A stretch of 64,000 nucleotides of DNA, taken from positions 5,084,001-5,148,000 of the forward strand of contig OZ242023.1 in NCBI GenBank assembly GCA_965204915.1. Direction: 5' to 3'. A program made the position numbers and the translations under genes. Positions 52,034 to 61,082 of the stretch are shown here, piece by piece. How positions within the stretch are numbered: the first letter of the stretch is position 1; each line of letters begins with the position of its first letter. The stretch comes from HK1 sp965204915 (GTDB lineage: Bacteria; Pseudomonadota; Gammaproteobacteria; HK1). The notes below the pieces were generated by a model. The model was given only the letters and a program-made list of their open reading frames with translations. It made no database searches and was not told the origin of the DNA.

Positions 52034-53014
52034 TCAGGCCACCGTGGTCAAGACGATCTTGCCCTTGGCTTCGCGACGCAGGAGCCGCTGCATCGCCTCC
52101 GCGGCGCGTTCGAGCGGCAGGGTCTCGGAGATCACCGGGCGGAGCGCCCCTTTCTCGAACCAGGCGAAGAGCCGTTGGAGCGATCCGGTGACGACCGCCG
52201 GCTCGTGCATCCGGTACGCGCCCCAGAAGACCCCGACCACGCTCACGTTCTTCACCAGCACGAGCCCGGCCGGAACCTGGGGAATGTCGCCCGCGGCGAA
52301 ACCGATGACCAGCAGCCGGCCTTCCCATGCGATGCAGCGCATCGACTGGGCGAAGACCTCGCCTCCCACGGGATCGAAGACGACGTCGGCGCCCCGCCCG
52401 CCGGTGAGTCCCTTCACCATGTCCCTGAACTCGCCCGCACGGTAGTCGATCACGTGATCGGCGCCGTGTGCGCTCGCGAGCGCCCGCTTGTCCTCGGAGC
52501 CGGCGGTGGCGATGACCGTCGCTCCCATCGCCTTTCCGACCTCCACCGCTGCGAGACCGACCCCACCGCCGGCGCCGTGCACGAGCAGGGTCTCGCCCTC
52601 GCGCAGCCTCGCACGGTGGGCAAGGGCGACGTGCGCGGTACCGTACGCCACCGTGAACCCGGCCGCGGTCTCCCAGGACATCGCACCGGGGATCGGCACC
52701 GTCACCGCCGCCGGCGCAGCCACCGCCTCCGCGTAGCCTCCGGTGGCGCAGAGCGAGGCCACCCTCTGCCCGGGAACGAGGCCGGCCACCCCCTCGCCCA
52801 GCGCGGCGACCTCCCCGGCGACCTCCAGCCCCGGCGTGAAGGGCAGCAGCGGCTTCTCCTGGTACTTCCCCTGCACGATCAGGGCGTCGGCGAAGTTCAC
52901 CCCGCACGCCCGCACCCGGACGAGCACTTCGCCGGCCCCCGGCGCCGGCGCCGCCACGTCCTCGACCGCCAGCGCCTCGGGCGGACCCCAGGCCCTGCAA
53001 ACCACCGCTCTCAC
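52034..53014 (-). CDS. NADPH:quinone oxidoreductase-like zinc-free MDR protein
   Basis: A 326-residue medium-chain dehydrogenase/reductase of the quinone oxidoreductase type. ACGVNFADALIVQGKYQEKP at the N terminus, the cofactor-binding LLVHGAGGGVGLAAVEVGKAMGA (shown in part) and the ADVVFDPVGGEVF segment are visible. No catalytic zinc Cys/His set is present. It starts with GTG at 53014 with GAGGGAG upstream. Homologues often act on alkenals or acyl-CoA derivatives in fatty-acid catabolism. Confidence 0.85.
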   Translation of the reverse strand: MRAVVCRAWGPPEALAVEDVAAPAPGAGEVLVRVRACGVNFADALIVQGKYQEKPLLPFTPGLEVAGEVAALGEGVAGLVPGQRVASLCATGGYAEAVAAPAAVTVPIPGAMSWETAAGFTVAYGTAHVALAHRARLREGETLLVHGAGGGVGLAAVEVGKAMGATVIATAGSEDKRALASAHGADHVIDYRAGEFRDMVKGLTGGRGADVVFDPVGGEVFAQSMRCIAWEGRLLVIGFAAGDIPQVPAGLVLVKNVSVVGVFWGAYRMHEPAVVTGSLQRLFAWFEKGALRPVISETLPLERAAEAMQRLLRREAKGKIVLTTVA

Positions 53015-53175
53015 GATTCAGGCTCCCTCGAATTCGAGCGCATCCCTGGAGACCGCCGCCTCAATGAACACGAAGTCTACACGGCAGGTACGCTGCCGGT
53101 GGCCGTCCTCCCCCGGTGCCGGCAATTCCCGCCAACGTCCCCGGCAATACGGTCCCCGGCTGCGCGGAGCCCGGA

Positions 53176-54057
53176 CTACTTCACGCCGGTGATCGACTCG
53201 CCCACCGCGCGCGGGTCCCGCATCGGCCATCGTCCGGCGTCGACCTGGGCGAAGAAATCGGCCAGCGCCGCGTTGAACGCGACGGGCTCCTCGAGGTTGA
53301 CGGTATGGCCGGTGTTGGGCGCCACCAGCAGCCCCGCGCTCGGGATCGTCCGCTTCATGAACACGCTCGGCACGAGGCAGGGCCAGTCCTCGTCGCCGGT
53401 CACGATGAGGGTCGGCACCGTAAGCGCCTTCATGCGATCGGCGAGATCGAAGAGGGACGGGCGTTTCTTCTGTACGCCCTGCTGCGTATGCGCGGACCCG
53501 GCCGCGGAATGCTCGGCGAGCATCCCGGAGAACTCCCGCCAGCCTCGCGGGTCCTTGTTCCGGAACTGCACGCGGGTGGGACCAGCCGCGTAGGTGTCGG
53601 CGAAAGCGGCCATGCCCCGGGTGCGCAGGAACTCGGCGGCGGCGTCCGCTTCGCTGCGGAACCGGTCGCGCTGCCCGGGCTCCGCCCCGTAGCCGACGCC
53701 GGCGACGACGAGCGAGCGCGCCCGCTCGGGATAGGCAAGGCCGAAGTGCAGGGTCGCGAAGCCACCCATCGACAGGCCGACGACGTGGGCGCGTTCGATG
53801 CCGAGGGCATCGAGCACCGCGAGCACGTCGTCACGCGCCCGGTCCTGCGAGTAGGCGCCGGGATCATCGGGGACGCCGGAGGGCGGATATCCGCGGGCGT
53901 TGAAGGTGATGCAGCGATAACGGCGCGAGAGATGGCGGACCTGCGGCTCCCAGCTACGCGAGTCGCCCGCGAACTCGTGCACGAACACGACGGGGGCGCC
54001 GCTGCCGGTGGCTTCGTAGAACAGAGGGACTCCGTCGTCGGTGGTCAGGGTCGGCAT
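53176..54057 (-). CDS. Alpha/beta-fold hydrolase
   Basis: A 293-residue hydrolase. The oxyanion-hole region is VVFVHEFAGDSRSW, the nucleophile elbow GLSMGGFA with Ser, the acidic residue in VTGDEDWPC and the catalytic His in PNTGHTVNLEEP. The order fits esterases and C-C bond hydrolases of the family near 3-oxoadipate enol-lactonase. AAGGAGA lies nine bases upstream of the ATG at 54057. No pathway neighbour fixes the substrate. Confidence 0.85.
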   Translation of the reverse strand: MPTLTTDDGVPLFYEATGSGAPVVFVHEFAGDSRSWEPQVRHLSRRYRCITFNARGYPPSGVPDDPGAYSQDRARDDVLAVLDALGIERAHVVGLSMGGFATLHFGLAYPERARSLVVAGVGYGAEPGQRDRFRSEADAAAEFLRTRGMAAFADTYAAGPTRVQFRNKDPRGWREFSGMLAEHSAAGSAHTQQGVQKKRPSLFDLADRMKALTVPTLIVTGDEDWPCLVPSVFMKRTIPSAGLLVAPNTGHTVNLEEPVAFNAALADFFAQVDAGRWPMRDPRAVGESITGVK

Positions 54058-54186
54058 GTGTCGGTCTCCTTTCCAGGACCGGATCCCGGATCTCTGCGGA
54101 TACATGATTCCGGGTGTACAGTGGGCCCCGGTGTGTCCACTCCCGGCCGGAGGAGGATACGCCCTCGGGCAGCAACGCATCGTTCC

Positions 54187-55212
54187 ATGCTCCAACTCGT
54201 CTGGCCCTGGATGCTCGTCGTGGTCGCGGCTCCGATGGTGGTGGCGCGCGTCGTGCCTCGCGCACCCGACGTCGCGGGCGCCCCGATACGGGTCCCGTAC
54301 TTCGAGGAGGCGCTTGCCTGGTCGAGCCGCTCGGCGGTGTCGAGGCTGCGCCTCCGGCGGGCCGTCGCGCTGCTCGCATGGTGTGCGCTCGTCCTCGCCG
54401 CTGCACGTCCGCAATGGGTGGGCGATCCGGTGCCGCTCCCGGTACGCGGGCGCGACCTGATGCTCGCCCTCGATCTGTCCGGAAGCATGCGGGAGCAGGA
54501 CATGAAGAGCGCTGCCGGCTTCGAGGCGCGGATCGACGTCGTGAAGCGGGTGGCGGGGGATTTCGTGGCCCGCCGCACCGGCGATCGGATCGGCCTCGTA
54601 CTGTTCGGCACCCGCGCGTACCTCCAGGCGCCGTTCACCCTGGATCTCGACACCGTCTCGGAGATGATCGCGGAGACGGTCCTGGGCCTTGCCGGTGAGC
54701 AGACCGCGATCGGCGACGCGATCGGCCTCGCGGTGAAACGCCTCCGCGACCGTCCGATGGAAAGGCGGGTGCTGGTGCTGCTCACCGACGGCGCAGATAC
54801 CGCGAGCGAAGTCGATCCCCTGGCCGCGGCGCGGTTCGCGGCGGACGAGGGCATCACGATCTACGCGGTGGGGGTCGGGGCGGACGAGGAGGTGGCCGCT
54901 CGCTGGCTCGGCGCCCGGAGGATGCGCGCCCGCTCGCCCCTCGACGAATCCACCTTGCGGACGATCGCGGACATGACCGGCGGCCGATACTTCCGCGCAC
55001 GGGACACCGCGGAGCTCGAGGAGATCTATCGGCTCATCGACGTGCTGGAGCCGACCGGTGGAGACGACGAGGTGTTCCGCCCCACCCGCGAGCTGTTCCA
55101 CTGGCCGCTCGGGTTCTCGGCGCTCCTCTTCACCCTCACCGCCCTGATCGGGGCCTCACCGTTCCGCGCGACGTTCGTCGATCGAGGGGTCGGGGGCGGG
55201 GACCGCCGATGA
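54187..55212 (+). CDS. batA: von Willebrand A domain membrane protein (BatA-like)
   Basis: A 341-residue inner-membrane protein with two N-terminal TM segments, a VWA domain (about residues 95-290) and a C-terminal TM segment. The metal-ion adhesion site is LALDLSGSMREQD (D-x-S-x-S), with RVLVLLTDGADT as the later Asp. This is the BatA layout, paired with the following BatB-like gene. Bat proteins are linked to MoxR-type AAA ATPases and stress or envelope assembly; MoxR and DUF58 genes are not in this window. Confidence 0.82.
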   Translation: MLQLVWPWMLVVVAAPMVVARVVPRAPDVAGAPIRVPYFEEALAWSSRSAVSRLRLRRAVALLAWCALVLAAARPQWVGDPVPLPVRGRDLMLALDLSGSMREQDMKSAAGFEARIDVVKRVAGDFVARRTGDRIGLVLFGTRAYLQAPFTLDLDTVSEMIAETVLGLAGEQTAIGDAIGLAVKRLRDRPMERRVLVLLTDGADTASEVDPLAAARFAADEGITIYAVGVGADEEVAARWLGARRMRARSPLDESTLRTIADMTGGRYFRARDTAELEEIYRLIDVLEPTGGDDEVFRPTRELFHWPLGFSALLFTLTALIGASPFRATFVDRGVGGGDRR

Positions 55213-55330
55213 CCGGGTCCACCAGCGGCCGTTCGCGACGGCCGGTCCCGCCGGGGCTGCGGTGTGGTGGTTTCGTTCCGGGGGGCCGGAAACGCCCGGC
55301 GATCGGGGACGGCACGGCGGAGGGGGCCGG

Positions 55331-57148
55331 GTGACCGATTTCGTCCTCGTCCGTCCGTGGTGGCTTGCGGCGATCCCCGCCGGGCTTGCCCTGGTATGGT
55401 GGTTGCGTCGCCACTGGGCGCGGAGCGGCTCCTGGGAGCCGATCGTGGATCCGGCGCTGCTCCCGCACCTCGTCGCCGGAGCCGGCGCTTCGCGGCGCGA
55501 GTGGCCGTGGGCGATGATGGCCTTCGCGGTGGTCGTCGCGGGGTTCGCCCTCGCCGGTCCCGCGTTCGAGCGGCTGGAGCAACCTGTGTTCCGCTCCCTC
55601 GCGGCCCGGGTGATCGTGCTCGACGTCTCGCGCTCCATGGATGCGCGCGATCTGGCCCCTTCGCGCCTGGTGCGTGCGCGCCACAAGGTCTCCGACCTCC
55701 TCCGGCGCAGCCGCGACGGCCGCACCGGGCTCGTGGTCTTCGCGGGCGATGCATTCGTCGTGGCCCCGCTCACCCGCGACGCCGACACCCTCGTCCATCT
55801 GCTCTCGGCCATCGACACCGGGGTCATCCCGGTACAGGGGAGCCGCCCGGACCTCGGGCTGACGGTAGGGCACGAACTTCTCGACAAGGGCCGCGCCACC
55901 ATCGGCGAGGTCATTCTCGTCACCGACGGGGTGAAGGGTCCGCGAACCCGTGACACGGCCGAGACCCTGGCCTCTCGCGGCGTCCGCGTATCGGTGCTCG
56001 CGGTGGGCACCGAAGAGGGTGCGCCGGTGCCGCTGTCCGAGGGCGGCTTTCTCAAGGGCCCGAGCGGCGAGATCGTGGTGCCGCGGGTCGACATGGCGGC
56101 GCTGCGCGCGGTGGCCGGAGCCGGCAAGGGGCGGTTCGCGACGGTCACCGCGGACGATGCCGACGTCGACCGGCTGCTCGGCGCCCGGGTGGACGATCCG
56201 TGGCGCCGGACGTTGGAGGAGGTCGATCGAACCACCGACGAGTGGCGCGACGAAGGACCCTGGCTCGTGCTGGCGCTGCTGCCGATGGCGGCGCTCGCAT
56301 TTCGCCGCGGTTGGCTCCTGGTATGGCCCCTTGCGCTTGCCTTTCCGGCCCCCGATGCCGGGGCGTTCGAGCTCGCGGACCTGTGGGCCCGACCCGATCA
56401 GCAGGCGGCGCGTGCGATCGAGCAGGGCGATACCGACCGCGCGGCCGCGGTCGCACCCGATCACCGGTGGCGCGGCGCCGCGCTCTACCGGGGGGGCCGC
56501 TACGACGAATCGGCCGAGGCGTTCACCGGGGGCGATACCGCCGGGGACCACTACAATCGTGGAAACGCGCTCGCGCGGGCGGGCGATCTGCGCGGCGCCC
56601 TCGACGCCTACCGCGAGGCCCTGGCCCGCCATCCCGGACACGAGGACGCCGAGCACAACCGGAAGATCGTCGAGTCACTGATCGAGACGCAGCCGGAGAC
56701 GCCGAGCGGTGGCCGCGGGCGCGACGGCGACGGTAGCGGGAGCTCGCAGAGCGCGGGCGACGACGGCGCGGCGGATCGAGCCCTGCCACGCCCGGAAGAA
56801 GCGCCTCGGAACGGACCACGCGACGGATCCGGCGAGGGCGCACCACCGGCGCAGGGTGGAGCGCAAGGCGGTGAACAGGCACGGTCCGCCCGGGCTTCCG
56901 AAGGTTCGCGCGGAACGCGCGACGGCGAAGAACGCGAGGTCGATGCCCGGGGAGGCAGTGCGGCCGGCGCCGACCGCACGCGAGGCGGCCTCGGTACCGA
57001 GGATCCGCTGAGCGAGGAGCAGCGGCTCGCCTACGAGCAATGGCTCCGACGCATCCCCGACGATCCGGGGGGCTTGCTGCGGCGCAAGTTCGCACTGGAG
57101 TACCGGGCACGGGGAAGCCCGCCGCCGGCCCGGAGCGACGCCTGGTGA
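55331..57148 (+). CDS. batB: VWA + TPR membrane protein (BatB-like, fused with BatC-type tail)
   Basis: A 605-residue protein starting with GTG at 55331. Two N-terminal TM helices are followed by a VWA domain with the MIDAS motif VIVLDVSRSMDARD (about residues 95-107), a further TM region (about 325-345), TPR repeats (WRGAALYRGGRYDESAEAF, AGDLRGALDAYREALARHPG) and a 150-residue Gly/Asp/Arg-rich tail. VWA plus TPR in one chain combines BatB and BatC. The 118-base gap to batA is unusually wide for this pair but contains no gene. Confidence 0.8.
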   Translation: MTDFVLVRPWWLAAIPAGLALVWWLRRHWARSGSWEPIVDPALLPHLVAGAGASRREWPWAMMAFAVVVAGFALAGPAFERLEQPVFRSLAARVIVLDVSRSMDARDLAPSRLVRARHKVSDLLRRSRDGRTGLVVFAGDAFVVAPLTRDADTLVHLLSAIDTGVIPVQGSRPDLGLTVGHELLDKGRATIGEVILVTDGVKGPRTRDTAETLASRGVRVSVLAVGTEEGAPVPLSEGGFLKGPSGEIVVPRVDMAALRAVAGAGKGRFATVTADDADVDRLLGARVDDPWRRTLEEVDRTTDEWRDEGPWLVLALLPMAALAFRRGWLLVWPLALAFPAPDAGAFELADLWARPDQQAARAIEQGDTDRAAAVAPDHRWRGAALYRGGRYDESAEAFTGGDTAGDHYNRGNALARAGDLRGALDAYREALARHPGHEDAEHNRKIVESLIETQPETPSGGRGRDGDGSGSSQSAGDDGAADRALPRPEEAPRNGPRDGSGEGAPPAQGGAQGGEQARSARASEGSRGTRDGEEREVDARGGSAAGADRTRGGLGTEDPLSEEQRLAYEQWLRRIPDDPGGLLRRKFALEYRARGSPPPARSDAW

Positions 57149-57298
57149 GGTCGCGGCTTCAGCCGATATGCCGCGCTCGGTGGCGTTTCGCCACACCGGC
57201 GCACGCAAAACGTATCCGATCGCAAAAAGCGGTTCCAAGCGTTGCATCGGTTTCGTATAGTCGAACAATCCACATCGTCCCGGACAAGGTATGGGCCG

Positions 57299-57958
57299 AT
57301 GAGCGCCGATCTGATCGCTTCACTCTCCGAGTACGGTATCGTCCCGGTCGTTCGCACGCGCTCGGCGCAGCGCGCGAAACGTGCCGTCGAGTGGCTGAAC
57401 GACGCAGGTTTCCGGACCGTCGAGCTCACGACGGCGATGAACGGATTCGTCGACCTCGTCGAGGAGCTTTCAAGCAACGTAGAGTTCGACATCGGCGTCG
57501 GCATGGTCATGAATACCCGGCAGGCACGTGCCGCCATCGAAGCCGGGGCGAGCTACGTCGTAACCCCCTGTCTCGTGGACGGCATCGTGGAGCCCTGCCG
57601 CGAAGCAGGGGTGGCGTGCGTGCTGGGCGCATCGACGCCGAGCGAGGTCATGCAGGCGATCGATCTCGGAGCGGACGCGGTGAAGATTTATCCGGTCAGC
57701 AATCTCGGCGGCGCCGCATACGTCAAGTCCCTGAAGGCGATGTTCCCCGATACGCCTCTCGCGCCCGCCGGCGGAATCGCGATCGACGACATCGCATCGT
57801 ACCTCAGGGTCGGGGCCGCGTTCGTCGGCGTCGGGCACGGGCTCGCCGACACCAAGGCGCTCTGCTCCGGCGACAAGGATGCGATCATCGACGCCGCGGC
57901 AACCGCGCTCGATCAGGTGGCGAGCGTCAAAGCGCCGTCGCGCAACAGAAGGCCTTGA
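57299..57958 (+). CDS. KDPG/KHG aldolase-family protein
   Basis: A 219-residue class I aldolase barrel. The Schiff-base Lys is in LGADAVKIYPVSNLGG (about residue 142); the N-terminal segment YGIVPVVRTRS with Arg, the FRTVELTTAMNG region with catalytic Glu, and APAGGIAIDDI are family marks. It would cleave 2-keto-3-deoxy-6-phosphogluconate or a related keto acid to pyruvate and an aldehyde. No edd gene is nearby, so the Entner-Doudoroff role is not shown. The ATG at 57299 gives the family start. Confidence 0.85.
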   Translation: MSADLIASLSEYGIVPVVRTRSAQRAKRAVEWLNDAGFRTVELTTAMNGFVDLVEELSSNVEFDIGVGMVMNTRQARAAIEAGASYVVTPCLVDGIVEPCREAGVACVLGASTPSEVMQAIDLGADAVKIYPVSNLGGAAYVKSLKAMFPDTPLAPAGGIAIDDIASYLRVGAAFVGVGHGLADTKALCSGDKDAIIDAAATALDQVASVKAPSRNRRP

Positions 57959-58012
57959 GGGGCGCACGTCCCCCGGTGCGTGTACACATTCCCAACCGCG
58001 AGAAGGTCATCC

Positions 58013-59236
58013 TCAGACGATCCCGTCGCTTTCGAGCGCGCGGAGCTCCGACTCGTCGAGGCCGAGGGCGCCGGTGTAGACCTCGCGGTTGTGCGTCCCG
58101 AGCTCGGGACCGGGCCACAGCGTCCCGCCGGGGGTGCGGCCGAGCTTCGGGGTGATGGCCGGGATCCGCAGCGGTTCTCCCCTGACCTCGACCGTCTCGA
58201 ACAGCCCGCGGGCGTTGTACTGCGGGTCCTCCATCATGTCGGCGACGCTGTAGATGGGGCCGGCGGGAACGGCGGCATCGTCCAGGATGGCGAGCACCCG
58301 GTCGGCGTCGAGGGTCCGCGTCCACTGCGCGATGGCCTCGTCCACCTCGCCCTGGTGCGCGACCCTGCCCGCGTTGTCGACGAGCCGCGGGTCATCGGCG
58401 AGATCGTCGCGTCCCGCGGCGCGCATCAGCCGCTTGAAGATCGAGTCCGCGTTGCCGCCGATGATCACGTAGCGCCCGTCCGCGCACGGATAGGTGTTGG
58501 TGGGGACGATGCCGGTCAGGGTGGAGCCCGAGGGCTTGCGCACGATGCCGGCGCCGTCGTACTCGGGCACCATCGCTTCGAGGACGTTGTACACCGACTC
58601 GTAGATCGCGACGTCCACCACTTGCCCCGCGCCGCCGATGGAGCGCCCGTCGATGCGGTTTCGGTGCACGAGCGCGAGCAGCACGCCGATCACCGCGTGC
58701 AGCGCCGCGAGGGTGTCGCCGAGGCTCAGGTTGGGACGCACCGGCGGCTGGCCGGGGAAGCCGTTGACGTAGCGCAGCCCGCCGAAGCCCTCGCAGACCG
58801 ACGCGAAGCCGGGCTTCGCCGCATAAGGGCCGGTCTGGCCATAGCCGGATACGCGCGTGTACACGAGGTCCGGGTTCCCGGTCCCGAGATCGTCCGGGCC
58901 GAGACCCCACTTCTCCATCGTCCCGGGGCGGAAGTTTTCGATGAGCACGTCCGAGCGTAGCGCCAGGGCGCGCGCGAGCTCCCGTCCCCTGGGCTCACGC
59001 AGGTTCAGGGTGACGCACTTCTTGTTCCGTCCCATCGCACGCCACCACAGCGACGTGCCGTCCTTGAGCACACGCCAGTTGCGCAGCGGATCGCCGGTGT
59101 GCGGCGGCTCGATCTTGACGACCTCGGCGCCGAAGTACGCGAGCATGCACCCGGCGAACGGCCCGGCGATGAGCTGCCCCATCTCCAGCACACGGACGCC
59201 GGCGAGGGGCTTCGGCGCTTCAGGGTCGGCGGTCAT
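58013..59236 (-). CDS. Family III CoA-transferase (CaiB/BaiF)
   Basis: A 407-residue CoA-transferase. PLAGVRVLEMGQLIAGPFAG at the start, YFGAEVVKIEPP, the catalytic-Asp region ENFRPGTMEKWGLG and the later DVAIYESVYNVLEAM with EYDG are typical of family III enzymes. It moves CoA between carboxylic acids, e.g. to activate a branched or terpenoid acid. The ATG at 59236 overlaps the stop of the AtuA-partner gene by ATGA; a TTG at 59269 is an alternative. Confidence 0.88.
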   Translation of the reverse strand: MTADPEAPKPLAGVRVLEMGQLIAGPFAGCMLAYFGAEVVKIEPPHTGDPLRNWRVLKDGTSLWWRAMGRNKKCVTLNLREPRGRELARALALRSDVLIENFRPGTMEKWGLGPDDLGTGNPDLVYTRVSGYGQTGPYAAKPGFASVCEGFGGLRYVNGFPGQPPVRPNLSLGDTLAALHAVIGVLLALVHRNRIDGRSIGGAGQVVDVAIYESVYNVLEAMVPEYDGAGIVRKPSGSTLTGIVPTNTYPCADGRYVIIGGNADSIFKRLMRAAGRDDLADDPRLVDNAGRVAHQGEVDEAIAQWTRTLDADRVLAILDDAAVPAGPIYSVADMMEDPQYNARGLFETVEVRGEPLRIPAITPKLGRTPGGTLWPGPELGTHNREVYTGALGLDESELRALESDGIV

Positions 59237-59592
59237 CGTGATGTTCGGGGAGTCGGATGCCCGGGACAATCGACCGGGAGGATCACCGCCAGCCCGAGGA
59301 CGAGGCTGCTCCAGGACTTCCCGTGGCCGTCGAGGTTCAACGATTCGTTGACGCCACCTTCCAGCGCATCGTCCATGACGAAGTTGAGGCCGGCCAGATC
59401 CGGCAGCTCGTAGCGTACCACCGGGCCGGTGAGAAGCGCGCCGAGCTCGTTCTTCAACCGTTCGGCGGTGAGCTGATCGCGCAGCACCTCGTAGTGAAGG
59501 GGGTCGAACGCGAACACCGCGACGTTCGAGCGGTTGCCCTTGTCGCCCGCTCGGGCGTGCGCGATCTCGCGCAAGATCACCGTGCGGCTCAT
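59233..59592 (-). CDS. AtuA-associated small protein
   Basis: A 119-residue protein starting MSRTVILREIAHARAGDKGN, with VAVFAFDPLHYEVLRDQLTA and RYELPDLAGLNFVMDDALEGG. This matches the separate C-terminal domain that accompanies AtuA/DUF1446 proteins in acyclic terpene use gene sets. It overlaps the genes on both sides by ATGA (59589-59592 and 59233-59236), so the three form one translationally coupled operon. Enzyme activity is not established. Confidence 0.85.
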   Translation of the reverse strand: MSRTVILREIAHARAGDKGNRSNVAVFAFDPLHYEVLRDQLTAERLKNELGALLTGPVVRYELPDLAGLNFVMDDALEGGVNESLNLDGHGKSWSSLVLGLAVILPVDCPGHPTPRTSR

Positions 59593-60932
59593 GCGTCGAA
59601 GACCTCCACCCGGGGCGTGACCGCGTCCCGGTCGATGGAGGCGGAGCGGGTGAGCACCGCCGGCGTCACCGCGCCGCGGTAGCCCCCGCCCGCGCTCGGT
59701 CCGCAGCACAGCAGCGACTCCACCTCCCAGAGCAGGAGCTCCGCCTCCTCATGCGACGAGGCGCGCATCGCGCATCGCAGCCGCACGTCACAGGAACCGC
59801 CGGGCTGGGCGGGATGGCGGAACGCGCTCGCGTGCAGCGAACGTACACCGACAAGATCGACCCGTATCGGCGCATTGGTGCCGTGCACGCGGCGCATACG
59901 TTCGCGCACGATCTCTCCGGCCAGCGCGGCGCGTGCCTCTGCGCCTGCTCCGGCGTAGGAAACGCCCGCTTCCGCCAGCCAGCCGCCGTCGAACGCCACC
60001 GTCACCTTGAGCCGCTCGGGACGCGGCCCGCCGCCGGCGCCGTCGATCCGCACCCTGTCCCTCCCGGCGGCGGTCACCGACACGGCGGAGAAGTCCGCGG
60101 TGACGTCGGGAGTCAGGTAGCGCGCGGGATCGTGCACTTCATAGAGGAGCTGCTCCTTGACGGTACGTTCGTCGATCAGGCCGCCGGTACCGTCGAGCTT
60201 GGTGATCCAGGCGCTGCCGTCGGCGCGGACCTCGGCAAAGGGAAAGCCCACGTGGACGAGTCCGTCGACGTCCTTGTACCCGGGATCGGCGAAGTAGCCG
60301 CCGCTCACCTGCGCTGCGCATTCGAGCAGATGTCCGACCACGGTGGCCCGCCCGAGGCGGTCCCAGTCCTCCGCATCCCATCCGAAATGTCGCCACAGCG
60401 GCGCCACGAACAGCGAGGGGTCGGCGACCCGGCCGGTGATGACCACGTCCGCACCGGTGTCGAGCGCGAGCAGGATCTCGCCGGCTCCAAGATAGGCATT
60501 CGCGCCGATACAGGGCCGCCCCTGTTCCCCGATGGTCGTTCCTTCCCGGAGCTGCGTCTCCGGCCCGATGGCGTCCGACACGTCGTCGCCTGTGAGCGCC
60601 GCGATCCTGAGCCCGCCGAGCCCGAGCTCACGCGCGACCTCGACGGTGCGCCTGGCCGCCTCCCTCGGGTTCGCCACCCCCATGTTGGTCACCACCCGCG
60701 TGCCGACCGGGAAGGTCAGCGGCAGGATCGCCCGCATCCGCCGTTCCAGCAACGGGTTGTAGCCGCGCGCCGGGTCCGCGCGCCGGTCGCGGTGCCCGAA
60801 TGCCAGGGTACGCTCTCCCACGCACTCGAACACCAGCGCGTCAAGGCCGCCGCGGCGTCCAAGGTCCACGGCCGGGTCGAGCCGATCCGAGGAGAAGCCG
60901 GCACCGCAGCCGATACGGAAGTCCCGGACCAT
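59589..60932 (-). CDS. AtuA-family acyclic terpene utilisation protein (DUF1446)
   Basis: A 447-residue protein. VRDFRIGCGAGFSSDRLDPA, GGLDALVFECVGERTLAFG, TRVVTNMGVANPREAARRTV and ALDTGADVVITGRVADPSLF are typical of the AtuA / DUF1446 family. Such proteins occur with acyl-CoA carboxylases and CoA-transferases that degrade citronellol-type or branched acids; the reaction is not known. I use ATG 60932; an in-frame ATG at 60965 is equally possible. No carboxylase genes follow in this window. Confidence 0.85.
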   Translation of the reverse strand: MVRDFRIGCGAGFSSDRLDPAVDLGRRGGLDALVFECVGERTLAFGHRDRRADPARGYNPLLERRMRAILPLTFPVGTRVVTNMGVANPREAARRTVEVARELGLGGLRIAALTGDDVSDAIGPETQLREGTTIGEQGRPCIGANAYLGAGEILLALDTGADVVITGRVADPSLFVAPLWRHFGWDAEDWDRLGRATVVGHLLECAAQVSGGYFADPGYKDVDGLVHVGFPFAEVRADGSAWITKLDGTGGLIDERTVKEQLLYEVHDPARYLTPDVTADFSAVSVTAAGRDRVRIDGAGGGPRPERLKVTVAFDGGWLAEAGVSYAGAGAEARAALAGEIVRERMRRVHGTNAPIRVDLVGVRSLHASAFRHPAQPGGSCDVRLRCAMRASSHEEAELLLWEVESLLCCGPSAGGGYRGAVTPAVLTRSASIDRDAVTPRVEVFDA

Positions 60933-61082
60933 ACGTGCACCGTTTCCGTCGGTATGCGACTTCATCGCAATCTCAAGGGCGGGCATTCGAGCGCTTGCGG
61001 CATGGATGGCTTCCGGACGACGTCGAGGAAATCATCCTCCGTCCGGTCTCGCCCTTTCCGCATTGGCCGCTCGACCGCCCGT

